From CAYZJV01 sp049310885 (GTDB lineage Bacteria; Spirochaetota; Spirochaetia; Sphaerochaetales; Sphaerochaetaceae), in contig NZ_JBMDYO010000004.1 of NCBI RefSeq assembly GCF_049310885.1, forward strand, positions 186,001 through 250,000: 64,000 nt of DNA, given 5' to 3'. Of this stretch, positions 17,124-25,482 are shown piece after piece. The notes under the pieces were generated by a model. That model was not told where the DNA came from, ran no database searches, and saw only the letters and a program-made list of their open reading frames with translations. The position numbers were made by a program, and so were the translations under genes. Position 1 is the first letter of the stretch, and every line of letters begins with the position of its first letter.

Positions 17124-18998
17124 CTACAACGTCTGTGATGAAGTTTCAACCGTTTCTCTGAACGGATCATAGGTGAAACCGGTCCACTCCATTCCAAGCT
17201 GACCGGAGAATTCCAATAGATTGAGTCGAACACCATGAACGACTACTGAAAGCAATGCCATTACGAGGTTCAAGCCATGACCGATAACCAATACCAGAAT
17301 TCCAGCTGGAAGAGCGAATCCCTGAAGCAGTCCAGAAGCCATATTGTTGAAACTCTGTGCGATGGCTAGGGAAGCCATACCTACAGCAAAAAGTCGTATA
17401 TAACTAATGATATTAGAGAATGCGCTTATCGAATTCAAAAAAGTCGTGAATAAACCAGCTGCTCCACCTGCCAGACCTTTGAAAAAAGGAATTCCGGGAC
17501 CTTGGGAACCAAAAATCACCACTAGTGCAAAACCGATACCCACAATGCTCCCTACCATCCCGACATCGATAGTAGCGTTGATTACCAGCATAAGTACAAG
17601 GAAATAGAGTGCATCGATCATCATGAGCCAACCAATATCGGCAACAGCACTCAAGTCCTTTTTACCGACCTTCCGATAAATATTCATTGCGCAGGCAAGA
17701 CTCAGTTGAAGAGTTCCAATAATAAAGCATAACTGCATTACCATATTCTGGGTTGTTGTAGCTTCCAATCCAAAGAGTTCAGGATAGTTCGCAATCTGGG
17801 GAATTACCAGCATTTGGAGGAACGGTACGTTTTCCAAAATCACCTTGCTTCCGAACCAAGTTCCAGTAACCGCTCCCCAAATAATACTGGTAATACTCAA
17901 TACATAGAGAAGTATCACCGCATTAGTCGCCTTCTTCACCTTTCTGTGGATAAGAAGACCTGCTATAAGGAAAATGACTCCATAAGCACCATCTCCGACA
18001 ATCATGGCAAAGAATAGCGAGAAGAACATCAGAAACCACATGCTGATATCATACTCCCGATAGCCCGGAACCGTTCCGAGAATATCGAAGACCGGACCAA
18101 TTATGGAAATCCATCTTTTATTCTTCACTTGTGTAGGAGGGTTCTCAGCCTCACTTGGATCATCCATCGCATATGCCCAACTATGAGTTTTTGCTGTCTC
18201 CTTGAACAACGATACTTGCCCGACAGGAACATAACCACTTAGCCATGCTACCGTATCATCTTCTTCCATTGAGGCTTGTATGGATTCAAATCTATGATCT
18301 TGATCCAAGACCTTTTTCTGATAGCGATAACAAGACAAATATGAAGAAAGTCCAATCAATTCTTCTTGTATCTGTTCCAACCGTTTTTGATCAGAGCGTA
18401 TTAATTCATCTAGTTGGGACAATGAATGTTGACCTAATGCCAATCTCTCGGCAGAGATCTCTTCTGGTAAGGTGTTTCCAACAACAGCAATCATACCGAC
18501 CTTACCTTCCAAACGAAGCATTACATAATCTATATTCTTAGGAAGCTTTGCTAGTTCTTTCTTTCCAATTCGATAGAAGTTGAGTTCGATTCCATCATCC
18601 CTGAGCATATGTAGATCGTCTAATGAGAAATCACCCCACCCTGACAATTTTTCTCGTTCAATTGATAATTTCTGACGACGGTCTTCGATTTCCTTCTGTT
18701 GGTCTATAAGCCATAAAATCCTGGCATGTATTTCTGCGAACTCTTCATCATCTAGACTATCTTCTGCCACCAATCCTATTGCTTGCTTGTTCTTCTTGGT
18801 ACCTTGCCCATACAACTCCTGCAATACGTTGATCGCTCGGTCCATCTGTAGACGAGACTTCTCCAGATCTTCAATCTTCTCATTCTTAGCTGGAATTTCA
18901 TCGATGTGAACGATTCCAGCTTTTCGCAAGGCTTTTAGCGCAGAGCGTTTCTCATAGGCCAATACAATAAGTGAAACCCGCTTCATGGGAACTATCAT
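17124..18998 (-). CDS. atpI: V-type ATP synthase subunit I (membrane stator)
   Basis: 624 residues. The cytoplasmic half (about 1-320) is charged and coiled-coil rich (two helical hairpins around residues 45-115 and 195-235). The membrane half (about 330-600) has some seven helices. YIRLFAVGMASLAIAQSFNNM near residue 535 holds the conserved arginine that faces the rotor carboxylate, and the terminal VVHGVRLNLLEFSG motif is present. It forms the ion half-channels with the K ring. The start overlaps the D stop as ATGA. Confidence 0.94.
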   Translation of the reverse strand: MIVPMKRVSLIVLAYEKRSALKALRKAGIVHIDEIPAKNEKIEDLEKSRLQMDRAINVLQELYGQGTKKNKQAIGLVAEDSLDDEEFAEIHARILWLIDQQKEIEDRRQKLSIEREKLSGWGDFSLDDLHMLRDDGIELNFYRIGKKELAKLPKNIDYVMLRLEGKVGMIAVVGNTLPEEISAERLALGQHSLSQLDELIRSDQKRLEQIQEELIGLSSYLSCYRYQKKVLDQDHRFESIQASMEEDDTVAWLSGYVPVGQVSLFKETAKTHSWAYAMDDPSEAENPPTQVKNKRWISIIGPVFDILGTVPGYREYDISMWFLMFFSLFFAMIVGDGAYGVIFLIAGLLIHRKVKKATNAVILLYVLSITSIIWGAVTGTWFGSKVILENVPFLQMLVIPQIANYPELFGLEATTTQNMVMQLCFIIGTLQLSLACAMNIYRKVGKKDLSAVADIGWLMMIDALYFLVLMLVINATIDVGMVGSIVGIGFALVVIFGSQGPGIPFFKGLAGGAAGLFTTFLNSISAFSNIISYIRLFAVGMASLAIAQSFNNMASGLLQGFALPAGILVLVIGHGLNLVMALLSVVVHGVRLNLLEFSGQLGMEWTGFTYDPFRETVETSSQTL

Positions 18999-19624
18999 GC
19001 GACACCCTCCCCAGCTTTCTTCACCAATTTCTTCTTCGCGATCTTACCACGCACTACAGCAGCTGTTTGTTGGTCACCTAGATAGATCTGGATTTTACGA
19101 ATATTTTCCTTCGTCTCTGGAATCTTCACCTTCTCAAAGAGGTTTACCCTCTGGCTCGTTACACGTAATTCACGACCAAGCAATTCAATTTGTTTTTCCA
19201 ATGTAGCGATCATCGCATCATAACGAGCAATCTGTTTAAGAGATTCAATACCCCTATCCACCCAAAGTGGGTAGGAATCGAGAGAGTAATCTATTGTCTT
19301 GAAGGTGAGACTTTTAAATACAGGTATCGCGACTCCAGCAATATTCCCCTTTGCCTTCAATACCTTATCCACTATGACAATGTGGTCCAATCTTGATTCA
19401 TCTTCGAAAGCAGTATTTTCATGAAAGACCGCTACCCATGACTGCAGACCGTCGACAATCTTCTTCTGTTCATGCTGGAGATTCTTCACTTCCTGTTCAA
19501 TTTGTCGAATCACCATCTGCAATTGTTGTTTTTTCAATTGCAAAGTAGGAAGATACCGCTGGAATTGTTTGAGTTGGTCCTTCTGCTTTTTCTGTTCGTT
19601 TTTCGTCAGTTTGACGGCAGCCAT
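18995..19624 (-). CDS. atpD: V-type ATP synthase subunit D (central shaft)
   Basis: 209 residues, almost entirely helical. The N-terminus AAVKLTKNEQKKQKDQLKQF begins a long coiled coil, and the C-terminal helix carries the NLFEKVKIPETKENIRKIQIYL segment typical of subunit D. It rotates inside the A3B3 head. ATG 19624 is preferred over the adjacent TTG 19627, because GAGGAG lies six bases ahead. No subunit F gene, its usual shaft partner, lies in the operon. Confidence 0.92.
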   Translation of the reverse strand: MAAVKLTKNEQKKQKDQLKQFQRYLPTLQLKKQQLQMVIRQIEQEVKNLQHEQKKIVDGLQSWVAVFHENTAFEDESRLDHIVIVDKVLKAKGNIAGVAIPVFKSLTFKTIDYSLDSYPLWVDRGIESLKQIARYDAMIATLEKQIELLGRELRVTSQRVNLFEKVKIPETKENIRKIQIYLGDQQTAAVVRGKIAKKKLVKKAGEGVA

Positions 19625-19643
19625 CAATTACTCCTCGAAAATC

Positions 19644-20936
19644 CTATTTAGGCCAATGCTTGAGCACCAGCTCTGAACGCATACCAGTTTCTTTGGGTTC
19701 AAAACAGTCGGCCAATATTTCCCAACCGAGGTCAAGAGCCTCTTCCAGAGGAATGTTAACCGATAAATCCATAAGTTTACTTTCGAACAATTCACCATAC
19801 TGGAGTAGCTTGTCATCCCATTCTGACATCTGGAATCCCATAGATTTCTTCTCCAGTGACTCTTTATAGGAAGCATAGAGTTTTATCATACCATCCATGA
19901 GTGCCCGGTGATCATCTCTAGTATCTTTGTTAACCTGTTGTTTCAATCGAGAAAGGGAGCCGAAAGGTTCAATTCTACTATTTTTAAGGTAATACTGACC
20001 CTCGGTGATATAGCCGGTATTGTCAGGAACCGGATGAGTAACATCGTCTCCAGGCATCGTAGTCACAGCAAGTATCGTAACCGACCCCGCCCCTTCGAAA
20101 TCAACGGCTTTTTCATATCTTGCAGCGAGTGAGCTATACAAGTCTCCCGGATAACCTCGGTTCGAAGGAACCTGTTCCATGGTGATGGCGATTTCTTTCA
20201 TTGCATCAGCAAAGTTTGTCATATCGGTTAGCAGGACCAGAACTTTCTTTCCATCCAGGGCAAACCGCTCGGCTACTGCAAGGGAGATATCAGGAACCAA
20301 GAGACATTCTACCGTTGGATCACTTGCCGTATGAACAAAGAAGATTGTCCTACTCATAGCACCGCTCTTTTCCAAAGTATCCTTGAAATAGAGGTAGTCA
20401 TCGTATTTCAACCCCATTCCTCCGAGGATGATCAGATCTACCTCTGCTTGCATAGCTATTCTCGCGAGAACCTCATTGTATGGTTCTCCAGAGACGGAAA
20501 AGATAGGAAGTTTTTGTGATTCAACCAATGTGTTGAAGACATCGATCATGGGCAATCCAGTCCGAATCATGTTACGGGGGATAATTCTTTTTGCAGGATT
20601 GACAGCGGGACCTCCGATCTCAATGAGGTTTTCGGTAAGCTCAGGACCATTGTCACGGGGTTTACCGCTTCCGGTGAAAACGCGTCCCATCAGATCATCA
20701 CTATAGGAAATTCTCATCGGATATCCTAAGAATCTTACCTTGTCCCCAGTAGAAACACCTCTACCTCCGGCAAAAACCTGAAGAGAGACCTCCTTACCAT
20801 TCAGTTTGATGACGTTGGCTAATGATTCTCCATGACTAGAGGTGACAACGGCGAGGTCTCCGTTACGGATTCCTTCAGCGCGGACGGAAATAACATTACC
20901 TGCAATAGAATCGATCTTCGTATAAACCTTCTGCAT
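19644..20936 (-). CDS. atpB: V-type ATP synthase subunit B
   Basis: 430 residues. Non-catalytic nucleotide-binding subunit of the A3B3 hexamer. A beta-barrel N-domain (about 1-70) is followed by the nucleotide-binding fold with FSVSGEPYNEVLARIA in place of a true Walker A, VLLTDMTNFADAMKEI, NRGYPGDLYSSLA, and TMPGDDVTHPVPDNTGYITEGQ. It lies between A and D with a 10-base gap to A, and GGTGG precedes the ATG. Confidence 0.95.
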   Translation of the reverse strand: MQKVYTKIDSIAGNVISVRAEGIRNGDLAVVTSSHGESLANVIKLNGKEVSLQVFAGGRGVSTGDKVRFLGYPMRISYSDDLMGRVFTGSGKPRDNGPELTENLIEIGGPAVNPAKRIIPRNMIRTGLPMIDVFNTLVESQKLPIFSVSGEPYNEVLARIAMQAEVDLIILGGMGLKYDDYLYFKDTLEKSGAMSRTIFFVHTASDPTVECLLVPDISLAVAERFALDGKKVLVLLTDMTNFADAMKEIAITMEQVPSNRGYPGDLYSSLAARYEKAVDFEGAGSVTILAVTTMPGDDVTHPVPDNTGYITEGQYYLKNSRIEPFGSLSRLKQQVNKDTRDDHRALMDGMIKLYASYKESLEKKSMGFQMSEWDDKLLQYGELFESKLMDLSVNIPLEEALDLGWEILADCFEPKETGMRSELVLKHWPK

Positions 20937-20946
20937 ACCCTACCAC

Positions 20947-22713
20947 CTATTTCGCTTGGAGAATCTTGTTTGCCTTTCGTTCGTATTCAACGAATCGATC
21001 GCCTACAAGCTCTTCTATCTCTTTCTTATACATTTCAAAACCTTCATCTTCGCGTGCAGTATTGTTCCAGTCGATGAATTTCTGTCGCAACTCATTAATA
21101 AAAGCTCGAGCAGCCTTTTTATCTTCAATCTTAAGTTTTGATCCGAGAATCTTGAACAAAACATCAAAAACCAGTTGCTGGCGATCTATCGGAGCAGCGA
21201 AGTCGACAGGGTCGAACGAGTTTTGCTGTAAATAGACGCTATCGATAAGTTCACTCTTGAGATAGACAATATAGTCATCAAGACTAGTGCCCTCTTCTCC
21301 AACAACCTTCATCATCTGACTCACTTCATTTCCCGAGAAAAGCAAGTCTCGGGCATAATCTACTTTGGCATCATCTATCACTGTAGGATATTTTGACCAA
21401 CTATCGAGAGGATGGATTGCAGGATATTTTCTGGCATCGGAACGTTCACGAGATAACCCATGGAACGCACCCACGACCTTCAATGTAGCTTGGGTTACCG
21501 GTTCTTCAAAGTTACCTCCGGCTGGACTTACGGTTCCTCCAATCGTAACGGAACCTTTGGAACCATCTCTGAGACGAACAATTCCAGCACGTTCATAGAA
21601 GCTGGCGATAACCGATTCGAGATATGCTGGGAAAGCCTCTTCTCCCGGGATCTCTTCCAACCGTCCCGACATCTCACGCATAGCCTGTGCCCATCTACTG
21701 GTTGAGTCTGCCAACAGCAACACATGCAAACCCATTTGTCGATAATATTCGGCAATGGTGACGGCTGTATATACAGAGGCTTCTCGAGCCGCAACCGGCA
21801 TGGAACTGGTATTACAAATGATTATAGTCCTTTCCATGAGAGTTTTGCCTGTTCTCGGATCAATGAGTTCAGGGAATTCTTTCAAGGTTTCAACGACCTC
21901 ACCGGCACGCTCTCCACAAGCTGCTATGATAACGACATCGACATCAGCATTACGGCTAGTCATCTGCTGCAATACAGTTTTCCCGGCACCGAAAGGCCCA
22001 GGAATACAATATGTTCCACCCTTTGCTACCGGTAGGAATGTATCGAGGATTCTTACTTTCGTAATCAAGGGTTCAGTAGGTCTGAGTCTCTCTTCATATT
22101 GGGTTATGGCCCGCTTGATAGGCCATGTAAACACCATGGATACACTTCTTTCGTTACCCTTGGAATCCTTGAGTTTGGCGACTTCATCCCTTACATGGTA
22201 AGTTCCAGCTTTCTTAATCTCGGTGACAGTCCAATTTCCTGCAGGAAAATTGAATGGAACCATGATACGATGGGTAAAAATGCCTTCCGGCACCGTACCT
22301 AAGGTATCGGCAGGAGAAACAATGTCCCCTACTTGTGCAACGGGTGTAAACTGCCATTCTTTGTTAGGGATTGGCTTCAGATACACTCCCCGTTGAAGGA
22401 AGAATCCACATTGCTCTGCAAGTTCAGGCAGTGGATTCTGTAATCCATCGTATATTTGTGTAAGCAATCCTGGTCCGAGTTCAACACTGAGCATTTCTCC
22501 AGTGAATTCCACAGAATCACCAACTCTAACGCCTCCAGTCATTTCGAAAACCTGCAGCGAAGCCACAATACCTTGTATCCGGATAACTTCCGACTTGAGT
22601 CTGTTTTCACCTAATAGAATGTATGCCACTTCATTCAGGGAGACATTGCCCCCAAATTCAACCGTAACCATATTTCCATTTACACCGGTGACTCGACCGC
22701 TATTTTTCGCCAT
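20947..22713 (-). CDS. atpA: V-type ATP synthase catalytic subunit A
   Basis: 588 residues. Catalytic P-loop GPFGAGKTVLQQ near residue 230, with the A-type non-homologous region before it. Also visible are GERAGEVVETLKEFPEL, the arm NTSSMPVAAREASVYT, ADSTSRWAQAMREMSGRLEEIPGEE and TIGGTVSPAGGNFEEPVTQATL. Hydrolyses or makes ATP in the peripheral head. Two ATGs compete (22719 and 22713); the second has GGAG nine bases ahead and the first only three, so 22713 is chosen. Confidence 0.95.
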   Translation of the reverse strand: MAKNSGRVTGVNGNMVTVEFGGNVSLNEVAYILLGENRLKSEVIRIQGIVASLQVFEMTGGVRVGDSVEFTGEMLSVELGPGLLTQIYDGLQNPLPELAEQCGFFLQRGVYLKPIPNKEWQFTPVAQVGDIVSPADTLGTVPEGIFTHRIMVPFNFPAGNWTVTEIKKAGTYHVRDEVAKLKDSKGNERSVSMVFTWPIKRAITQYEERLRPTEPLITKVRILDTFLPVAKGGTYCIPGPFGAGKTVLQQMTSRNADVDVVIIAACGERAGEVVETLKEFPELIDPRTGKTLMERTIIICNTSSMPVAAREASVYTAVTIAEYYRQMGLHVLLLADSTSRWAQAMREMSGRLEEIPGEEAFPAYLESVIASFYERAGIVRLRDGSKGSVTIGGTVSPAGGNFEEPVTQATLKVVGAFHGLSRERSDARKYPAIHPLDSWSKYPTVIDDAKVDYARDLLFSGNEVSQMMKVVGEEGTSLDDYIVYLKSELIDSVYLQQNSFDPVDFAAPIDRQQLVFDVLFKILGSKLKIEDKKAARAFINELRQKFIDWNNTAREDEGFEMYKKEIEELVGDRFVEYERKANKILQAK

Positions 22714-22728
22714 AACCATACACTCCGT

Positions 22729-23274
22729 TTATATGCTCTTGATAATCGATTGCAAATTCGAGAAAAGACGCTTAAATTCGGCATTACCCTCCAATGGGGT
22801 AAACAAGGCCTTCCTTTCCAATAACGCCAACTGGATGGCATAGGTGAACAACACCTCTCTATCAAACACCCTGGTCGATAACAGTTCTTCTGCTTTTTCC
22901 CATTGGAATCGCATAAGCAAGAGTTCACTTTCCAGAGGATTTTCCGTCTGCATAACTAGCTTAACGACCTCTTCGATATGGAAATCCTTGTCACTGGCAC
23001 TAGAAACATGATCATCTGTCCTGGAAAGGGCTAAAGCTCTAGCTTCGTGGAGAGATTGTTTCAGAGTAACTATAAAATTATTCCATTGGGTTAAAAAAGC
23101 ACATTCTTGCTTGATGGAATCAAGATTTCCAGTCGCCAAATCCCTAACTAAGGAATAATCCCTAGTTCCCATCGATTGTTCACAGGAATCCAAAAATCGT
23201 TCCATACTAATAGGAGGATTTTCTTCAAAGTGGAGCATGGGAAGAGATGCCACCAGATAATAATAAGAGGCCAC
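22729..23274 (-). CDS. V-ATPase-operon protein of unknown function (DUF2764-like)
   Basis: 181 residues, mostly helical, beginning MASYYYLVASLPMLHFEE. It resembles the DUF2764 family, which I recall in V-ATPase operons of spirochaetes and Bacteroidetes, always between the E and A genes. The start is GTG with AAGGAG six bases ahead, overlapping the end of the E gene. There are no membrane segments and no nucleotide motifs. Because the operon lacks genes for subunits C, F and G, this protein is the best candidate for a connecting subunit such as C/d (inference). The many leucine and glutamate residues would suit a helical subunit-C-like fold. Confidence 0.75.
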   Translation of the reverse strand: MASYYYLVASLPMLHFEENPPISMERFLDSCEQSMGTRDYSLVRDLATGNLDSIKQECAFLTQWNNFIVTLKQSLHEARALALSRTDDHVSSASDKDFHIEEVVKLVMQTENPLESELLLMRFQWEKAEELLSTRVFDREVLFTYAIQLALLERKALFTPLEGNAEFKRLFSNLQSIIKSI

Positions 23275-23284
23275 AGGAAACTCC

Positions 23285-23896
23285 TTACTTCGAATCGGAA
23301 GAAGACGACAGGATCTCCTGAACCGTGGTATTTAGGAATGGGGATAGCATCCTGGTTATTTCCTCCGCACTGAAATCGTAGTAATTGGAGCCATCCTTGG
23401 AAGCCAATTTGAATCCTACATCCACTGAAGAGACTGGTCTGATTACGAGTCCTTCCTTCATCTCTTTGGCTAATTCGGCCGCAAGTGAATCGGTAAGTTT
23501 CTTCACATCCGACTGCGGGATTTCGACAGCAACTTCCGCAGGATTTGCGAGTCCACTTTTAACCATATTTACAATAAGGGAGACCAGATCTTTTCCACTG
23601 AGGGTTTTAGCCGTTTCGAGTTCCAATAACCTCTCAAAATGTGTGTTGATGCTTTTCTTGAGTGAAAGGATTACATCACGACCGGCTTGCTCTACTGAAG
23701 CCTTGCCACTTTGTCGTAAAACCGCTACTTCTTTCTTAGCATCTTCAATCAATTTTTCGGCTTCCTTGGCTCCGTTGCGAACCAACTCATCGGCCTTTTC
23801 CTTAGCCTCCGAAACAATTTCCGCAGCGCGTTTTTCGGCTTCGGCAATACCATCACGTTTGATCGAATCGACCAATTCCTGAATCTGCAGTTCCAT
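23285..23896 (-). CDS. atpE: V-type ATP synthase subunit E (peripheral stalk)
   Basis: 203 residues. The first 100 or so form a long charged helix (AEAEKRAAEIVSEAKEKADE, AKEAEKLIEDAKKEVAVLRQ) typical of the peripheral stalk, and a mixed alpha/beta C-terminal domain caps the head (residues about 110-200). First gene of the operon. ATG 23896 is preferred over an in-frame GTG at 23908 because AGGTGG lies eight bases ahead. Its usual heterodimer partner (G/H) is not seen; E may pair with itself or with a gene elsewhere. Confidence 0.9.
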   Translation of the reverse strand: MELQIQELVDSIKRDGIAEAEKRAAEIVSEAKEKADELVRNGAKEAEKLIEDAKKEVAVLRQSGKASVEQAGRDVILSLKKSINTHFERLLELETAKTLSGKDLVSLIVNMVKSGLANPAEVAVEIPQSDVKKLTDSLAAELAKEMKEGLVIRPVSSVDVGFKLASKDGSNYYDFSAEEITRMLSPFLNTTVQEILSSSSDSK

Positions 23897-23925
23897 ATGC
23901 AATCCCACCTTGTTAATATAGAAAT

Positions 23926-23954
23926 ACTATATACGGCTAATGCGAAAAATACAA
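23926..23954 (-). promoter_or_regulatory. Promoter of the V-ATPase operon
   Basis: On the minus strand TTGTAT (23949-23954) and TATAGT (23926-23931) are 17 bases apart, 30 bases upstream of the subunit E start. The -10 box matches consensus at five of six positions. Confidence 0.6.
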
Positions 23955-24045
23955 CCTGAAATCAAGGAAAAACGCAATTCCGATGTGATTCCTTGGGCTA
24001 AAGAGAAGGTATCGAAACCCAAATGAGCAAACTATCTCAATTTAG

Positions 24046-24735
24046 TTACGTCCCCTTCACATTATTAGACATGTCGGTATCCAATAAGGTAATCTTCCGT
24101 TTATTCAACTTCAACAAGCCCTCATTACGCATCTTGGCCAGCTCCCGGGATATACTCGTCCTACTAACACCGAGTAGTTGGGCTAATCTCGTCTTTGTTA
24201 TAGGAAGGATAATGGTTTCCTGTTGCTGCCGGACCATTTCAGATTGGATGTAGATGAACAACCGCTGTCTGAGTGAATACTGCATCAGATAGGAAAGTCT
24301 ATTGTTCACCATCACCGTATTGTCACTTATTACGGTAAGGAAATGTTTAAGAAATACTTTATACGCTACAATGAGTTCGAACAGTGTGTCCCTATCTATA
24401 CGTACCAACAGACTCCGTTCTATGGAAATTATACTATGGGCATAAAAAGGTAATGAGGAGAACACCACATTACCGCCAATGAGTGATCCAGAACCGAAGG
24501 TAGCAACAGAAAATATATCCCCATCCTCTCCGATCTGTTCTACCGAAAGGTGGCCTTCTAGTACTATTTCAATAGCTAGACAGGGATCGGATTCCATATG
24601 TACAAACTCTCCCAACCCGTAAGACACACACTGAACCCTATTGCATTTAAGTAATTCATGGCGTTTCTCTTTTGGTAAAGATGAGAACAGCGCTATCTGA
24701 TGTAACTGGTCATCTGTAAGAATCTTCCTCTCCAT
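24046..24735 (-). CDS. Crp/Fnr-family transcription regulator
   Basis: 229 residues. A cyclic-nucleotide-binding-type beta barrel (residues about 15-125) is followed by a long dimerisation helix and a winged helix-turn-helix near 170-215 (LAQLLGVSRTSISRELAKMRNEGLLKLNKR). In the recognition helix Thr stands where CRP has Glu181, in agreement with a target that is not TGTGA. Cysteines are C31, C36 and C52; there is no FNR-type N-terminal cysteine cluster, so the sensed signal may be haem- or ligand-based, as in HcpR/DNR relatives (inference). ATG 24735 has TTGGAG five bases ahead; the in-frame upstream extension to 24897 is spurious. A palindrome stands just upstream, so autoregulation is likely. 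Confidence 0.85.
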   Translation of the reverse strand: MERKILTDDQLHQIALFSSLPKEKRHELLKCNRVQCVSYGLGEFVHMESDPCLAIEIVLEGHLSVEQIGEDGDIFSVATFGSGSLIGGNVVFSSLPFYAHSIISIERSLLVRIDRDTLFELIVAYKVFLKHFLTVISDNTVMVNNRLSYLMQYSLRQRLFIYIQSEMVRQQQETIILPITKTRLAQLLGVSRTSISRELAKMRNEGLLKLNKRKITLLDTDMSNNVKGT

Positions 24736-24747
24736 ATGCACTCCAAG

Positions 24748-24763
24748 TGTTACCAAAGTAACA
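24748..24763. promoter_or_regulatory. Crp/Fnr-type palindrome between the divergent genes
   Basis: TGTTACCAAAGTAACA: six-base arms TGTTAC/GTAACA are perfect inverted repeats around four bases, the size and layout of Crp/Fnr sites. It lies 12 bases upstream of the regulator's ATG. Its centre is at -41.5 from the start predicted by the TATATT box at 24785-24790, the position for class II activation of the ferredoxin-fprA genes. Confidence 0.72.
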
Positions 24764-24784
24764 TATTTTCTTCTATTCCTATAG

Positions 24785-24790
24785 TATATT
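24785..24790 (+). promoter_or_regulatory. -10 element of the [4Fe-4S] protein/fprA genes
   Basis: TATATT (five of six consensus positions), with no recognisable -35 box at the proper distance. This suits an activator-dependent promoter driven from the 24748-24763 site. An overlapping TATAGT at 24780-24785 is an alternative. Confidence 0.45.
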
Positions 24791-24807
24791 CCACGCGAGG
24801 AGATTTG

Positions 24808-25449
24808 ATGTATATGCGAAATCGAAAAGTGAATATGGCTATAAGGCTCTTGTTTCTCGTGGTTTTTGGTATTCTGATGATTACAGGAAGATTCCAAATC
24901 TGGTTGATTCTGTATATCGCCGGTGTACTGGTCTCTCCGATTTTTGGAAGGATATACTGTGGCTACGTATGTCCAATGAACACCGTAATGCGACCAATAC
25001 AGAAATTTTCAAGAAAAATCGGTCTTCAGAGGATGAATGTTCCATCATGGCTTGAGAGTCCAAAACTTGCCTACGTCGTACTGGCACTAACTTTAATTAC
25101 CTTGTTTTTGGGAAAATCCATGTTTAACATACAGCTCCCGATTTTATTGATTCTTTTTTTCCTTTCAATCATTGTTACGTTTTTTGTAAAAAGTCCTGTC
25201 TGGCACAATGGTCTTTGTCCGTATAGCATCCTACTTCGACTAGGTGCAAAGTTTGCCCGTTATAGCAAGCAAGTCGATCAAAGTGCATGTGTGGGAACCC
25301 GACACTGCATGAAAGTCTGCCCTTCAGGTGCGATTAGCGCTCCAAGGGAATCAGGAAAGGCAGTAATCGATACTGCACTTTGTCATCAATGTGAAGCCTG
25401 TTCCTCGGTTTGTCCAAGTACTGCTATTTCCTACCATCGTCACCGATAA
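24808..25449 (+). CDS. Membrane-bound [4Fe-4S] protein (NapH/CcoG-like)
   Basis: 213 residues with about four membrane helices (residues 10-27, 31-47, 88-101, 110-127). Cysteine pairs of the polyferredoxin type are seen in GRIYCGYVCP (C51, C55) and LCPYS (C137), then a C-terminal ferredoxin domain. Its second cluster motif is complete (C192, C195, C198, C202), but the first reads C161-x2-T164-x2-C167-x3-C171, lacking one cysteine. It probably passes electrons from the membrane to a soluble partner; the adjacent flavodiiron protein is the obvious candidate. ATG 24808 has AGGAG five bases ahead. The gene diverges from the Crp/Fnr regulator. Confidence 0.75.
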   Translation: MYMRNRKVNMAIRLLFLVVFGILMITGRFQIWLILYIAGVLVSPIFGRIYCGYVCPMNTVMRPIQKFSRKIGLQRMNVPSWLESPKLAYVVLALTLITLFLGKSMFNIQLPILLILFFLSIIVTFFVKSPVWHNGLCPYSILLRLGAKFARYSKQVDQSACVGTRHCMKVCPSGAISAPRESGKAVIDTALCHQCEACSSVCPSTAISYHRHR

Positions 25450-25482
25450 CATGGTATTATGAATCTCCAAAAGGAGAATGCA

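Noticed and set aside
21755..22201. 148-codon open frame antisense to V-ATPase subunit A
   Set aside because: Opposite a highly conserved gene; a frame shadow without family similarity.
24736..24897. N-terminal extensions of the divergent regulator and the [4Fe-4S] gene across each other
   Set aside because: Both extended forms would overlap by about 160 bases and erase the intergenic region; strong ribosome-binding sites support the shorter starts at 24735 and 24808.
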